Positions 7,807 to 16,496 of a stretch of 64,000 bases of DNA are shown one piece after another (the stretch's first letter is position 1; every line of letters begins with the position of its first letter). The DNA lies in the NCBI GenBank assembly GCA_958403205.1, contig CATXWM010000008.1, positions 1 to 64,000 on the forward strand, written 5' to 3'. This DNA is from an uncultured Collinsella sp. Lineage in GTDB: Bacteria > Actinomycetota > Coriobacteriia > Coriobacteriales > Coriobacteriaceae. The notes under the pieces were generated by a model that worked only from the letters and a program-made list of their open reading frames with translations, was not told the DNA's origin and made no database searches. Both the position numbers and the translations under genes were made by a program.

Positions 7807-10800
7807 ATGCTCATTCACCGTATAGCCGCGCAGCTCTACACTGCCGAGGCACTGCAGACCGTCGAGGCCGGACTCGATGCCGGCGAGGACGTGACGCTGG
7901 CCGTGTCGCAGTCGGGCCGTACGCTTATGGCGGCCGCCCAGTTTGCGCGCCGTCCGCGACCGACGGTCTACATTGTGAGCGGCGAGGACGCGGCCGATCG
8001 CGCCGCGCGCAGCCTTGCCGCCTACGTGGGCCTTGCGCATGTGTGCCGTTTTCCCGAGCGCAAGGACTATCCGTGGCGCGAGCAGGCGCCCGACGACGCC
8101 GTGGTGGCGCAGCGCTGCGAGGCTCTGGGGCGCATCGTGCGCGGGGACAACTGCATCATGGTTGCCTCGGCCCGTGCGCTGCTGCGCTGCGTGCCGCCGG
8201 TCGAGAGTCGCTATTGGGAGTCCACCACTTTTGCGGTGGGCGAGGAGATTCCTTTTGACGAGGTGCCGCAGCGCCTGGTGGGCATGGGCTACACCAATGC
8301 CGGCGCCGCCGACGCGCCCGGTCTGTTCCGCGTGCACGGCGACACCGTCGAGGTGTTCCCCGCACAGGAAAAGGCGCCCGTACGCATCGAGTTCTTTGGC
8401 GACGAGATTGACCGCATCCGCCGCATGGTGAGCTCCACGGGCCAAACCATCGGCAACGAGGACAGTATCGAGATCTTCCCGTGCCGCGAGCTGGCGCTTA
8501 CCGACGATGCCGTCCACAACATGCACGTGGCGCTCTACCGCGCCAGCCAGGATGACAGTAAACTGGCAGCGCTGCTCGAGATGGTGGATGCACGCATCGT
8601 CACGCCCGAGCTCGACCGCTTTTTGCCGGTGATGTACGGCCAGACCGTAAGCCCGTTGGCACACGTGAGCGGCAAGGCGCTTGTGGTTTTGTCCGAGCCG
8701 CGCTCGCTGTTCGACGACTGCCTGCGTGCCTACGAGGATATCGAGGCCCGTGCCGGCGAGGCGGGGATTGACCGCCTGGACGGTCTGTACGTGCGCGCTC
8801 AACAGCTCGATTTTGGTGCCCAGCAGCGCCTGAACTACGTAAGCCTCATTCGTGCCGGCGGCGCGGTGACGGCCGAGCTCAAGATTGAGCAGCCTGCCAT
8901 CGCAGGCTCGGACAACCGTTTTATGACGCGCATCCAGGAGGTCGTGGGCAAGCGCTATGCCTGCGTGTTTGCCATTCCCGACCGCGGTGCGCGCGAGTCG
9001 ATGGAGCTCACCTTTGGCGACGAGGGTATTACCTTTGAGGAATCGCTGACCGCGGCGCCCGAAAATGCCGGTGCCATCGGCGACCGCGTGCGCGTGGCAG
9101 CGGCGGATTCCGCCGACCGTGCCGCACGCCAGGAGGCCCATGCTTCCATTCGCGAGCGTAAGGCCGACGCGCTCAACGCCCGCTCGCTCGAGGCGGGCGC
9201 CGCCCAGGCTGCCGCCGGTGCCGCCGTGCCCACCATCTCGCGCGGACGCGTGACTTTTGTCGATGCCGCCCTGCCGCAGGGCGTGGTGGTGCCCGATGCC
9301 AACCTGGCCGTGTTCTCAATCGCCGACCTCAACGCCCGCATGGACGCCAACCGCGCGCGCAGCCGTCGCAAGGTTGACATTACGCAGATCACGTTCCCGT
9401 TTAAGCCGGGCGACTACGTGGTGCACGCTACCCACGGCATCGCACTCTTTAGCGAGATCGCGCGCCAGGAAGTGGGCGGCAAGGAGCGCGACTACCTTTT
9501 GCTGGAATATGCCGACGGCGACAAGCTCTACGTGCCGCTCGAGCAGGTCGACCGCATCACGCGCTATGTTGGCCCCGACGGCGACAAGCCGCGCCTGACC
9601 AGGCTCAACACAGCCGACTGGACGCGCGCCACCAACAAGGCGCGCAAGAACGCCAAAAAGCTGGCGTTTGACCTGGTCGACCTGTATACGCGCCGCTCAT
9701 CAATCGCGGGTATCGCCTGCCCGCCTGACACGCCCGAGCAGATCGAGATGGAGGAGAGCTTTCCTTACGACGAGACGCGCGACCAGCTGGAGGCCATCGC
9801 CGACATTAAGGCCGATATGGAGGCGCCCAAGCCCATGGACCGCCTGCTGTGCGGCGACGTGGGTTTTGGCAAGACCGAGGTCGCCCTGCGCGCGGCGTTT
9901 AAGTGCGTGGACTCCGGCCGCCAAGTCATGGTGCTCTGCCCCACGACCATTCTGGCCCAGCAGCACTACGAGACGTTCTTTGAGCGCTTTGTCCCGTTTG
10001 GCCTCGAGGTCGAGGTGCTCAGCCGCTTCCGCACCCCGGCGCAGCAAAAGCGCGCGCTCAAGGCGTTTGCCGAGGGCACGATCGACGTGCTCATCGGCAC
10101 GCATCGTCTGCTTTCGGCCGACGTGAACCCCAAGAACCTGGGCCTGGTGATCATCGACGAGGAGCAACGCTTTGGCGTGCAGCACAAGGAACAGCTCAAG
10201 AACCTGCGCGAGCAGATTGACGTGCTCACGCTTTCGGCAACGCCGATTCCGCGAACTATGCAGATGGCCACGAGCGGCGTGCGCGACATGAGCCTGATCA
10301 CCACACCGCCCACCGGGCGTCGTCCCGTGATCGTGCACGTGGGGGAGTACGACCCCGATGTGGTGAGTGCGGCGATTCGCCTGGAGGTGGGCCGCGGCGG
10401 CCAGGTGTACTACGTGTCCAACCGCGTCAAGACCATCGACGACGCCGTGGCGCGCGTGCACGAGGCCGCGCCCGAGGCGCGCGTGGGCGTGGCGCACGGC
10501 AAGATGAGCCCGCGCGAGGTCGAGGACGTGATGATCGAGTTCGCGACCAAGAAGATCGACGTGCTTATCGCCACGACCATCGTGGAGAGCGGCATCGACA
10601 ACGCAACGGCCAACACGCTCATCATCGAGGATTCGCAGCGTCTGGGTCTGGCACAGCTCTACCAGCTCAAGGGCCGTGTGGGCCGTTCTGCCACGCAGGC
10701 ATACGCGTACTTTATGTTCCCCGGCGAGCTGCCGCTCACCGAGGAGGCGACGGCGCGCCTGACCGCACTGTCCGAGTTCCAAGACCTGGGCAGCGGCATG

Positions 10801-11439
10801 CGCATTGCCATGCGCGACCTGGAGATTCGCGGCGCCGGCTCGCTTATGGGGGCCGAGCAGCACGGCAACCTGTCGAGCGTGGGCTTTGACCTGTTTACGC
10901 AGATGCTGGGCCAGGCGGTAGCCGAGGCGCGCGGCGATGACGACGCCGGCGTGGAGGCGGCGAGCGTGGGCATTAACCTGCCTGCCGATTACTTCTTGTC
11001 CGAGGAGTACCTGCCGGCGGTGGATCAGCGCGTGCTCGTGTACCGTAAGCTCGCAGCGGCCGAGGACCTGGAGAGCATCGATGAGGTGCAGGAAGAGACC
11101 GAGGCCGCGCATGGCGAGCTGCCGTTGGCGGGACTCAATTTGTTCAATCGCGCACGAATCCGCATTCGCGGCGAGCGCCTGGGGCTCGAGAGCGTCACGC
11201 TCAGTGGCGGTCGCATCACGTTTTTGGGCGTCGACGTGCCCAAGAAGGTGGCCTTTGAGCTTAAGACCCGCTATGGCGCGGTGAACTTCCCCAAGAGCCG
11301 CAAGCTGTCGGTGCCCTACAAGGCGGGCGCCGGCGCGGGCAGCGGCCTGGGTCGCGGCCTCGACGCCAACGACGGCACCGGCCCGGTGGCCGCGGCACTC
11401 ATGCTGTTGCAACAATTAGGCGCGAGCGACGATGACTAA
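7807..11439 (+). CDS. mfd: Transcription-repair coupling factor Mfd
   Basis: 1210 residues, full family length. The order is UvrB-homology region (about 1-350), CarD-like RNA-polymerase interaction domain (KPGDYVVHATHGIA, about 530), RecG-like helicase with Walker A GDVGFGKTE (about 682) and DEEQ box (about 784), motif VI region QLKGRVGRS, and the C-terminal TRCF domain. Mfd removes RNA polymerase stalled at lesions and recruits UvrA. ATG 7807 was chosen for its GGAGGAACAGC ribosome-binding site. Residues near 440-470 form an Ala/Arg-rich linker. Confidence 0.97.
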   Translation: MLIHRIAAQLYTAEALQTVEAGLDAGEDVTLAVSQSGRTLMAAAQFARRPRPTVYIVSGEDAADRAARSLAAYVGLAHVCRFPERKDYPWREQAPDDAVVAQRCEALGRIVRGDNCIMVASARALLRCVPPVESRYWESTTFAVGEEIPFDEVPQRLVGMGYTNAGAADAPGLFRVHGDTVEVFPAQEKAPVRIEFFGDEIDRIRRMVSSTGQTIGNEDSIEIFPCRELALTDDAVHNMHVALYRASQDDSKLAALLEMVDARIVTPELDRFLPVMYGQTVSPLAHVSGKALVVLSEPRSLFDDCLRAYEDIEARAGEAGIDRLDGLYVRAQQLDFGAQQRLNYVSLIRAGGAVTAELKIEQPAIAGSDNRFMTRIQEVVGKRYACVFAIPDRGARESMELTFGDEGITFEESLTAAPENAGAIGDRVRVAAADSADRAARQEAHASIRERKADALNARSLEAGAAQAAAGAAVPTISRGRVTFVDAALPQGVVVPDANLAVFSIADLNARMDANRARSRRKVDITQITFPFKPGDYVVHATHGIALFSEIARQEVGGKERDYLLLEYADGDKLYVPLEQVDRITRYVGPDGDKPRLTRLNTADWTRATNKARKNAKKLAFDLVDLYTRRSSIAGIACPPDTPEQIEMEESFPYDETRDQLEAIADIKADMEAPKPMDRLLCGDVGFGKTEVALRAAFKCVDSGRQVMVLCPTTILAQQHYETFFERFVPFGLEVEVLSRFRTPAQQKRALKAFAEGTIDVLIGTHRLLSADVNPKNLGLVIIDEEQRFGVQHKEQLKNLREQIDVLTLSATPIPRTMQMATSGVRDMSLITTPPTGRRPVIVHVGEYDPDVVSAAIRLEVGRGGQVYYVSNRVKTIDDAVARVHEAAPEARVGVAHGKMSPREVEDVMIEFATKKIDVLIATTIVESGIDNATANTLIIEDSQRLGLAQLYQLKGRVGRSATQAYAYFMFPGELPLTEEATARLTALSEFQDLGSGMRIAMRDLEIRGAGSLMGAEQHGNLSSVGFDLFTQMLGQAVAEARGDDDAGVEAASVGINLPADYFLSEEYLPAVDQRVLVYRKLAAAEDLESIDEVQEETEAAHGELPLAGLNLFNRARIRIRGERLGLESVTLSGGRITFLGVDVPKKVAFELKTRYGAVNFPKSRKLSVPYKAGAGAGSGLGRGLDANDGTGPVAAALMLLQQLGASDDD

Positions 11440-11450
11440 CAAGTAGGGGG

Positions 11451-11484
11451 CGTGGCGGGACGAAGTCATCTTTGTCCCGCCACG
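11451..11484 (+). terminator. Hairpin after mfd
   Basis: CGTGGCGGGAC and GTCCCGCCACG form an 11-bp perfect stem with a 12-nt loop. No T-run follows, so Rho-independent termination is uncertain. Confidence 0.5.
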
Positions 11485-11519
11485 TTGCGAGTTGATTCCG
11501 GCCCCATCGAAAGGAAAGC

Positions 11520-12383
11520 ATGTTCGGATACATCTATAAGAAAGATGTCGCCATTATCGCGGTTGTCCTGTGCCTTTGTCTGGGCGTGGGCAGCTTCTTC
11601 GATTATCAGATTTCGAGCGCGCTGTTCAATATCGGCAGCATGTACGGCCGCTTTATCGAGGCTGCCGGCGAGCTACCGTTCGAGCTGACGGCAAGCGTCG
11701 CGGGCGTCATGCTCGTGCGTGCGGTGCGTCCCGACTCCAGGGGGAGCAAATGGCTCGCCGTGCTCGGCATCCTCGTCAACGTTGGCCTGGTCGGCTACGA
11801 GATCGTTTCGTCCCTGCGGGTTGGCGGCAAACTCATCGCTGCTCAGTTGGTGCTGACATTTGTGCTGGTCATCGTCGCTAACCTTATCGTCTATCGCCTC
11901 ACGCGCGCGACCGCGCCCGACGAGCTCACGCGCTGGGCGTTGATGGTACTTGCCGTGTGGGTCGCTCAGGCCATTATCCTCAACGTGATCGTCAAGCCGC
12001 TGTGGTCGCGCCCGCGCATGCGCGTGATCGAGGTGACGCCGGGGCTCGATTTTCAGCCGTGGTGGGTGATCGGCAACCCCGACAAGTGGACCTATATCGC
12101 CGCCGGCGTGATCAAGGACGGGTTCAAGTCGTTCGCGAGCGGACACACGGCGCACGCGGCGATCGGCCTTATGCTCGCCGGGCTTCCCGCGGCAGCCTTT
12201 AAGGAAAAACCTTCGCGTCGCCGCGTGATCTTTTGGGCGGCGGCTGTGGTCGCGGCGCTCGTCGCCTTTGGCCGTATCGTGATCGGAGCTCACTTTTTGA
12301 GCGACGTGAGCTGCGGCTTTGCCCTGGTGTTGGCGCTTGAGTGCCTTGCCGCGCGCGTTGCCTATCCCAACGGCGTACAATAG
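11520..12383 (+). CDS. PAP2-superfamily membrane phosphatase
   Basis: 287 residues with about six to seven hydrophobic segments. The three PAP2 catalytic motifs are present: KPLWSRPRMR (about 159-168), SFASGHTAHA (about 203-212) and GRIVIGAHFLSD (about 247-258). They supply the phosphate-binding Arg/Lys, the SGH histidine, and the catalytic His/Asp pair. Substrates in this family are lipid phosphates such as undecaprenyl or phosphatidylglycerol phosphate; which one applies here is unknown. The start follows GAAAGGA. Confidence 0.92.
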   Translation: MFGYIYKKDVAIIAVVLCLCLGVGSFFDYQISSALFNIGSMYGRFIEAAGELPFELTASVAGVMLVRAVRPDSRGSKWLAVLGILVNVGLVGYEIVSSLRVGGKLIAAQLVLTFVLVIVANLIVYRLTRATAPDELTRWALMVLAVWVAQAIILNVIVKPLWSRPRMRVIEVTPGLDFQPWWVIGNPDKWTYIAAGVIKDGFKSFASGHTAHAAIGLMLAGLPAAAFKEKPSRRRVIFWAAAVVAALVAFGRIVIGAHFLSDVSCGFALVLALECLAARVAYPNGVQ

Positions 12384-12428
12384 CCCCGTTTGAATCATCG
12401 GGCCCGTGCCCGGCTAGAGAGGATTGCC

Positions 12429-13454
12429 ATGCTCGCGTTTAACAACGACTATTCCCACGGCGCACATCCGGCAGTGCTGCAGGCACTCGTCGACACCAAC
12501 ATGGAGCCGCAGCCCGGCTACGGTACCGATGCGCACACCGAGCGCGCCAAGCAACTTATTCGCGAGGCCTGCCAGGCCCCCGATGCCGACGTGTTTTTTC
12601 TGGTGGGCGGCACGCAGGCCAACGCGACGGTGATCGACATGCTGCTTGCGCCCTACGAGGGCGTCGTTGCTGCTGAGACTGGCCACGTCGCCTGTCACGA
12701 GGCGGGCGCTATCGAGTTTGGCGGCCACAAGGTGCTCACCATCCCCGGCTACGAGGGCAAGATGCATGCCGAGGACCTCGAGAACTATATCCAGGTGTTC
12801 TACGAAAACGAGAGCTACGAGCACACGGTGTTCCCGGGTGCCGTGTATGTGAGCCTATCGACCGAGTACGGCACGCTGTACTCCAAGGCCGAGCTCGCGG
12901 CGATTCACGCGGTGTGCCAGAAGCGCGAGATTCCGCTGTTTGTGGACGGTGCTCGCCTGGCCTATGCGCTGGCGGCCGATGAGTGCGACATTACCCTGCC
13001 CGAGCTGGCGCAGCTGTGTGACGTGTTCTACATCGGCGGCACCAAGTGTGGTGCGCTCTGCGGCGAGGCTGTGGTGTTCTGTGGCATGCACGCCCCGGCG
13101 CACCCCATTCCGCGTATTAAGCAGCATGGCGCACTGCTCGCCAAGGGCCGCCTGACGGGTGTGCAGTTCGAGGCTCTTTTTACCGATGGCCTGTATTTTG
13201 AGATTGGTCGCCAGGCGATTGAGACCGCTCAGGCGCTTCGTCGTGTGCTGCACGAGCGCGGCTACCAGTTCTTCTTGGAGACGCCCACGAACCAGCAGTT
13301 CGTGATTCTGCCCAACGAGGATATGGCCCGCATTCGCGAGCATGCCTCGATTGAGTACTGGGAAAAGTACGACGAGACCCACACGGTGGTGCGCTTTTGC
13401 ACCAGCTGGGCCACGACGCAGAAGGACATCGACGCGCTGGCGGCTGTCCTGTAG
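12429..13454 (+). CDS. Low-specificity threonine aldolase (PLP, beta-eliminating lyase family)
   Basis: 341 residues. It opens with the family hallmark (NNDYSHGAHPAVL). The PLP-lysine motif is YIGGTKCGALCGE with Lys near residue 206, and FVDGARLAYAL holds the cofactor-contacting Asp/Arg. It would cleave L-threonine/allo-threonine to glycine and acetaldehyde in the cytoplasm. ATG 12429 has GAGAGGA upstream; an in-frame ATG at 12390 is less well placed. Confidence 0.93.
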   Translation: MLAFNNDYSHGAHPAVLQALVDTNMEPQPGYGTDAHTERAKQLIREACQAPDADVFFLVGGTQANATVIDMLLAPYEGVVAAETGHVACHEAGAIEFGGHKVLTIPGYEGKMHAEDLENYIQVFYENESYEHTVFPGAVYVSLSTEYGTLYSKAELAAIHAVCQKREIPLFVDGARLAYALAADECDITLPELAQLCDVFYIGGTKCGALCGEAVVFCGMHAPAHPIPRIKQHGALLAKGRLTGVQFEALFTDGLYFEIGRQAIETAQALRRVLHERGYQFFLETPTNQQFVILPNEDMARIREHASIEYWEKYDETHTVVRFCTSWATTQKDIDALAAVL

Positions 13455-13533
13455 GCTGATGTGATGACGAGGGGCCGCCTTGCGCTTGGATTTGGTGTGG
13501 GGCGGTCTTTGCTTTTTGAGGGGGAGGGGTTGT

Positions 13534-14115
13534 ATGACCGAGATGTCCGAGCCGACGATCCGCCTGGCGACGCCCGAAGACGCACCGTCGTTGCTTGCCA
13601 TCTATGAGCCGTATGTGCGCCAGACGGCGATTACCTGCGAATACGAGGTGCCGAGCGTTGAGGAGTTCGCCGGGCGCATCGAGCGTACGCTCAAGCGCTA
13701 CCCGTATTTGGTGATGGAGTTGGACGGGCGTCCGGTGGGCTATGCCTATGTGAGTCCGCTCAACAGCCGCGAGGCATACGACTGGTCGGTCGAGACATCG
13801 ATCTACCTGGCGCGCGACGTGCGCCACGGCGGGCTGGGCCGCAAGCTGCACGATGCGCTCAAGCAATGCCTGATCGCGATGGGCATCACCAACATGTGCG
13901 CGCTCATTGCCGTGCCGCACGACAAGGACGACGAGTATCTAACGCACAACAGTCAGGATTTCCATGCCCATATGGGCTACCGCCTGGTGGGCGCCTTTGA
14001 CCGCTGCGCCCAAAAGTTCGGCCGCTGGTACGACATGTGCTGGATGGAGCTGGTCCTTGCCGAGCGCACGCCCAACCAGCCTAAGCCAACCTGGTTCCCC
14101 GATCTCCTCGCCTAA
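13534..14115 (+). CDS. GNAT N-acetyltransferase, phosphinothricin-acetyltransferase-like
   Basis: 193 residues. The acetyl-CoA binding segment is RDVRHGGLGRKLHDAL (about 104-119), matching the R/Q-x-x-G-x-G/A motif, and the C-terminal KFGRWYDMCWMEL is typical of the Pat/Bar subgroup (COG1247). Members acetylate small amines such as methionine sulfoximine or phosphinothricin; a real substrate is not deducible. ATG 13534 has GGGGAGGGG upstream. It converges on a GntR gene across a shared terminator. Confidence 0.88.
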   Translation: MTEMSEPTIRLATPEDAPSLLAIYEPYVRQTAITCEYEVPSVEEFAGRIERTLKRYPYLVMELDGRPVGYAYVSPLNSREAYDWSVETSIYLARDVRHGGLGRKLHDALKQCLIAMGITNMCALIAVPHDKDDEYLTHNSQDFHAHMGYRLVGAFDRCAQKFGRWYDMCWMELVLAERTPNQPKPTWFPDLLA

Positions 14116-14154
14116 AACCACCACGAAGGTGTCTGTCCCCTTTGTGGTGGTTTT
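14116..14154. terminator. Bidirectional terminator
   Basis: AAACCACCAC and GTGGTGGTTT flank a 20-nt loop, with A's before and T's after, so it can end the acetyltransferase transcript on + and the GntR transcript on -. A related CCACGAAGG palindrome occurs at 31661-31689. Confidence 0.75.
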
Positions 14155-14160
14155 GGCAGG

Positions 14161-14883
14161 TTAGCCGATGGGCTCGGTGTATTTGGCGCGGTCGGTGCGC
14201 TGGATGCGCTTGGAGACATGGAGCGGGCGGCCGTCGGTGTCGTAGACGTAGTCGGTGATCAGGATCAGCGCCTGCCCACGCTCAACGTTGAGCAAAAACG
14301 CCTCGTTTTGCGAGGCATAGCACACCTCAAAGGTCTTATGTCCCTGTGCCGGCGCGCGATGGAATTCCTGGCGCAGCGTGGCGTAGAGCGAACCGTTGAT
14401 ATCGCGGTCGATGAGTGCTTCAAAGCTCGGTGGTAGATAGGTGGTCTCCAGGCACAGTGGCGCATCGTCCAGATAACGCAGACGGACAAGTTTGACGAGC
14501 TTGCTGCCCACGGCGGCATCAAAGAACTTGGCTATGCTGCCGCCCGCCTTGGTAAAGCCCGAGTCCACCGTGCGCGTGGTGGGCTTCATGCCCTGACCCT
14601 GGACCTGCGCTGTATAGCTCGAAAACACCAGGTTGTTCTCGTGGAGCGCCGGCGTGTCGGCCACAAAGGCGCCGCGCCCGCGCTCGGTTCGAACCAGACC
14701 CTCATCAACGAGCACCTTAAGGGCATGGCGTACGGTGCTGCGCGACAGCCCCGATTCGTCCATGAGTTCCATCTCGGACGGCAGCTTGTCTCCGCGCGCG
14801 TAGGTGCCGGCGGCGATGCGGTCGCGAAGCGTACCCGCCAAGCGCTCGTATTGGCTCAGTTTCTTTTTAGATGAAGCGTTCAT
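14161..14883 (-). CDS. GntR-family (HutC/UTRA) transcriptional regulator 1
   Basis: 240 residues. The N-terminal winged helix (about 8-75) contains KLPSEMELMDESGLSRSTVRHAL and ERGRGAFVA. The C-terminal UTRA effector domain (about 95-235) ends in typical small-molecule binding strands. UTRA regulators usually sense phosphorylated sugars or sugar-amines. It is transcribed away from the first deglycase gene, and the 205-bp gap carries repeated TTGTATGC motifs, so it most likely represses that gene and itself. The effector is an inference. Confidence 0.93.
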   Translation of the reverse strand: MNASSKKKLSQYERLAGTLRDRIAAGTYARGDKLPSEMELMDESGLSRSTVRHALKVLVDEGLVRTERGRGAFVADTPALHENNLVFSSYTAQVQGQGMKPTTRTVDSGFTKAGGSIAKFFDAAVGSKLVKLVRLRYLDDAPLCLETTYLPPSFEALIDRDINGSLYATLRQEFHRAPAQGHKTFEVCYASQNEAFLLNVERGQALILITDYVYDTDGRPLHVSKRIQRTDRAKYTEPIG

Positions 14884-15088
14884 GCGATCAGCCTATATCT
14901 AACTTGTATGCTTATCTAAGCAAGCATGTATTCAATACGACAACAAAACCGCTGGTAGCCAATTATCAAAAACCGCATCAGCAAAAATTCTAAGACAAAT
15001 ATAGCATACAACTAGTCGACATAACCAAAACATGTATGTAACTTGTATGCCATCGAGAGCATCAAACGAGAAGAAAGGCTGATGCGCG
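14884..15088. promoter_or_regulatory. Divergent control region with TTGTATGC motifs
   Basis: TTGTATGC occurs at 14904-14911 and 15043-15050, and its reverse complement GCATACAA at 15004-15011. The region is AT-rich compared with its surroundings. These are candidate operator half-sites for the GntR protein encoded to the left; the deglycase ribosome-binding site GAAGAAAGG lies at 15070-15078. Confidence 0.5.
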
Positions 15089-16081
15089 ATGACTACTCAG
15101 GAACAGGTTAAGGACGTCGTCTCCCAGGTTTTGGCTGACAAGGCAGACAAGGGCGGCATCAAGCGCGTCGTGTGGATTGGCGCCGGCGGATCCAACGGCG
15201 GCAACTATCCTGCCCAGTACTTTATGGAGCACGAGGCCACGCAGGTCGTGAGCTCCAGCTACACCAGCAACGAGTTCGTGCACGCCACCCCGGCCTACGT
15301 CAACGAGAACACCCTGGCCGTTGTCGTGTCCATGCGCGGCACCAAGGAGACCATCGTCGCCGCCCAGGTCGCCAAGGACCACGGCGCCAGCACCATCGCA
15401 ATCTATGTTGACGAGTCCGGCCTCACCGAGGTCTGCGACTACAAGATCCAGTATGACAGCCTGGCCGTCGACGAGTCCTGCATGGGCCGTACCAACTCCG
15501 CCGTCGTGACCATGATCGCCATGGAGCTCACGCAGCAGACCGAGGGTTATGCCGAGTACGAGACCGCTATGGCCGCCTTCGACCTGGTCGACCCCATCTA
15601 TCGCAAGGCCGTCGAGTACACCCGTCCGCTCGCTGCCAAGTGGGCCGAGCAGAACGCCGACAAGCCCTGCATCAACGTGATGGCTCAGGGTCCGCTCTTT
15701 GGTGCCGCCTACGTCTTTAGCATCTGCAACGTGCAGGAGATGCTGCAGATCGACTCCTGCACCATCAACACCTGCGACTTCTTCCACGGCCCCTTCGAGA
15801 TCCTGGACAAGCGCACCTCGCTGTTCCAGCTCATCAGCGTCGGCCGCAGCCGCTGCAACGACGAGCGCGGCATCCGCTTCGTCAACCAGTACGGTGGCGA
15901 GCGCGTCTATCAGCTCGACGCCAAGGAGCTCGGCCTCAACGACATCAAGGACAGCGTGAGCGAGTACTTCAACCACCTGATCTTTGCCCCGATCCTCAAC
16001 AATGTGTACATGCGCGCGCTCTCTGCCGTCACCCACAAGGACTACATGACGCGCCGCTACATGTGGAAGCTTGAGTATTAG
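15089..16081 (+). CDS. SIS-domain fructosamine-6-phosphate deglycase homologue 1 (FrlB/GfrF-like)
   Basis: 330 residues with two SIS domains (about 10-150 and 180-325). Family enzymes hydrolyse fructoselysine-6-P, glucoselysine-6-P or similar Amadori phosphates to sugar-6-P and an amine. The catalytic pair known from Salmonella GfrF/FraB (Glu and His 16 residues apart) is retained as Glu217 and His233 (FFHGPFE). The phosphate-binding loop (GAGGSNGGNY) and the usual Ser/Thr-rich SxxGxT region (SMRGTKET) are present. It ends RRYMWKLEY, like homologue 2. It is the most divergent of the three copies around the catalytic Glu (EMLQID). Start 15089 is set by GAAGAAAGG; the ATG at 15082 is out of frame. 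Confidence 0.88.
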   Translation: MTTQEQVKDVVSQVLADKADKGGIKRVVWIGAGGSNGGNYPAQYFMEHEATQVVSSSYTSNEFVHATPAYVNENTLAVVVSMRGTKETIVAAQVAKDHGASTIAIYVDESGLTEVCDYKIQYDSLAVDESCMGRTNSAVVTMIAMELTQQTEGYAEYETAMAAFDLVDPIYRKAVEYTRPLAAKWAEQNADKPCINVMAQGPLFGAAYVFSICNVQEMLQIDSCTINTCDFFHGPFEILDKRTSLFQLISVGRSRCNDERGIRFVNQYGGERVYQLDAKELGLNDIKDSVSEYFNHLIFAPILNNVYMRALSAVTHKDYMTRRYMWKLEY

Positions 16082-16245
16082 TTACGCGGTTTTACCAAAC
16101 CGCGTAACGGCTCGACGCTGCGCGGTCCGCATTTGGGCAATCTGACGTTCAACTTCAAGGGCGCGACCAGAAGGTCAGCGCCCTTTCGTTTCACGTCACC
16201 TTGCCTCAAATGCGGCCCGCTCGCTGACTTATGCTCAACCAGCGG
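16081..16245 (+). repeat. Multi-hairpin dispersed element, copy A
   Basis: Hairpin 1 pairs 16081-16092 with 16097-16108 (12 bp); its first base is the G of the upstream stop codon. CTCGACGCTGC follows. A compound stem then pairs CCGCATTTG (16127-16135) with CAAATGCGG (16207-16215), GCAA with TTGC and TGACGT with ACGTCA, enclosing GGGCGC/GCGCCC (around 16160-16182). Copies B (24493) and C (58731) share the layout with compensatory changes. Confidence 0.85.
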
Positions 16246-16296
16246 CGCCTTAGACGTTGGGAACGTTCCTTTTCTGCCGGCAGTTGGGGACAGTCC

Positions 16297-16352
16297 TAGT
16301 CGTTGGGGACGTTCTTAAATGACTAGTCATCCAAGAACGTCCCCAACGACTA
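16297..16352. repeat. 20-bp perfect inverted repeat with palindromic loop
   Basis: TAGTCGTTGGGGACGTTCTT (16297-16316) is exactly complementary to 16333-16352, and the 16-nt loop contains the palindrome ATGACTAGTCAT. Partial copies of the GTTGGGGAC and CCCAATGAGT words surround it (16283-16387). With copy A this fills the gene-less stretch 16082-16496. A related ACTAGTCATTGGG word recurs at 58903. Confidence 0.85.
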
Positions 16353-16440
16353 CTCATTTAAGTACGTCCCCAATGAGTACCCAATGAGTGTGTGGGCGAT
16401 CGGATTTTCCCGCTCGCCGATTTGTGTCTTGAAAAATGTA

Positions 16441-16458
16441 TATAACGACTATAACGTA
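16441..16458 (+). promoter_or_regulatory. TATAACG direct repeat upstream of DMT transporter
   Basis: TATAACGAC and TATAACGTA lie back to back. The reverse complement GACGTTATA occurs upstream of the PTS operon (17725-17733), and GACGTTATA again upstream of GntR 2 (23717-23725). This is a candidate shared operator. Confidence 0.45.
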
Positions 16459-16496
16459 GTGTGAAACATATTGGAAACAATACCGAGGAGGCTGCG

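Noticed and set aside
5413..9141. Very long minus-strand open frame (1242 codons) opposite the ABC exporter, nth and mfd
   Set aside because: It is an antisense shadow of three clearly identified plus-strand genes. It has no domain similarity and its length follows from GC-rich codon bias. The same applies to the long minus frames at 9700-11415, 3430-5142 and 553-1839.
11451..11484. Riboswitch or leader for the PAP2 gene
   Set aside because: It is one simple hairpin with no conserved aptamer features; more likely an mfd transcript end.
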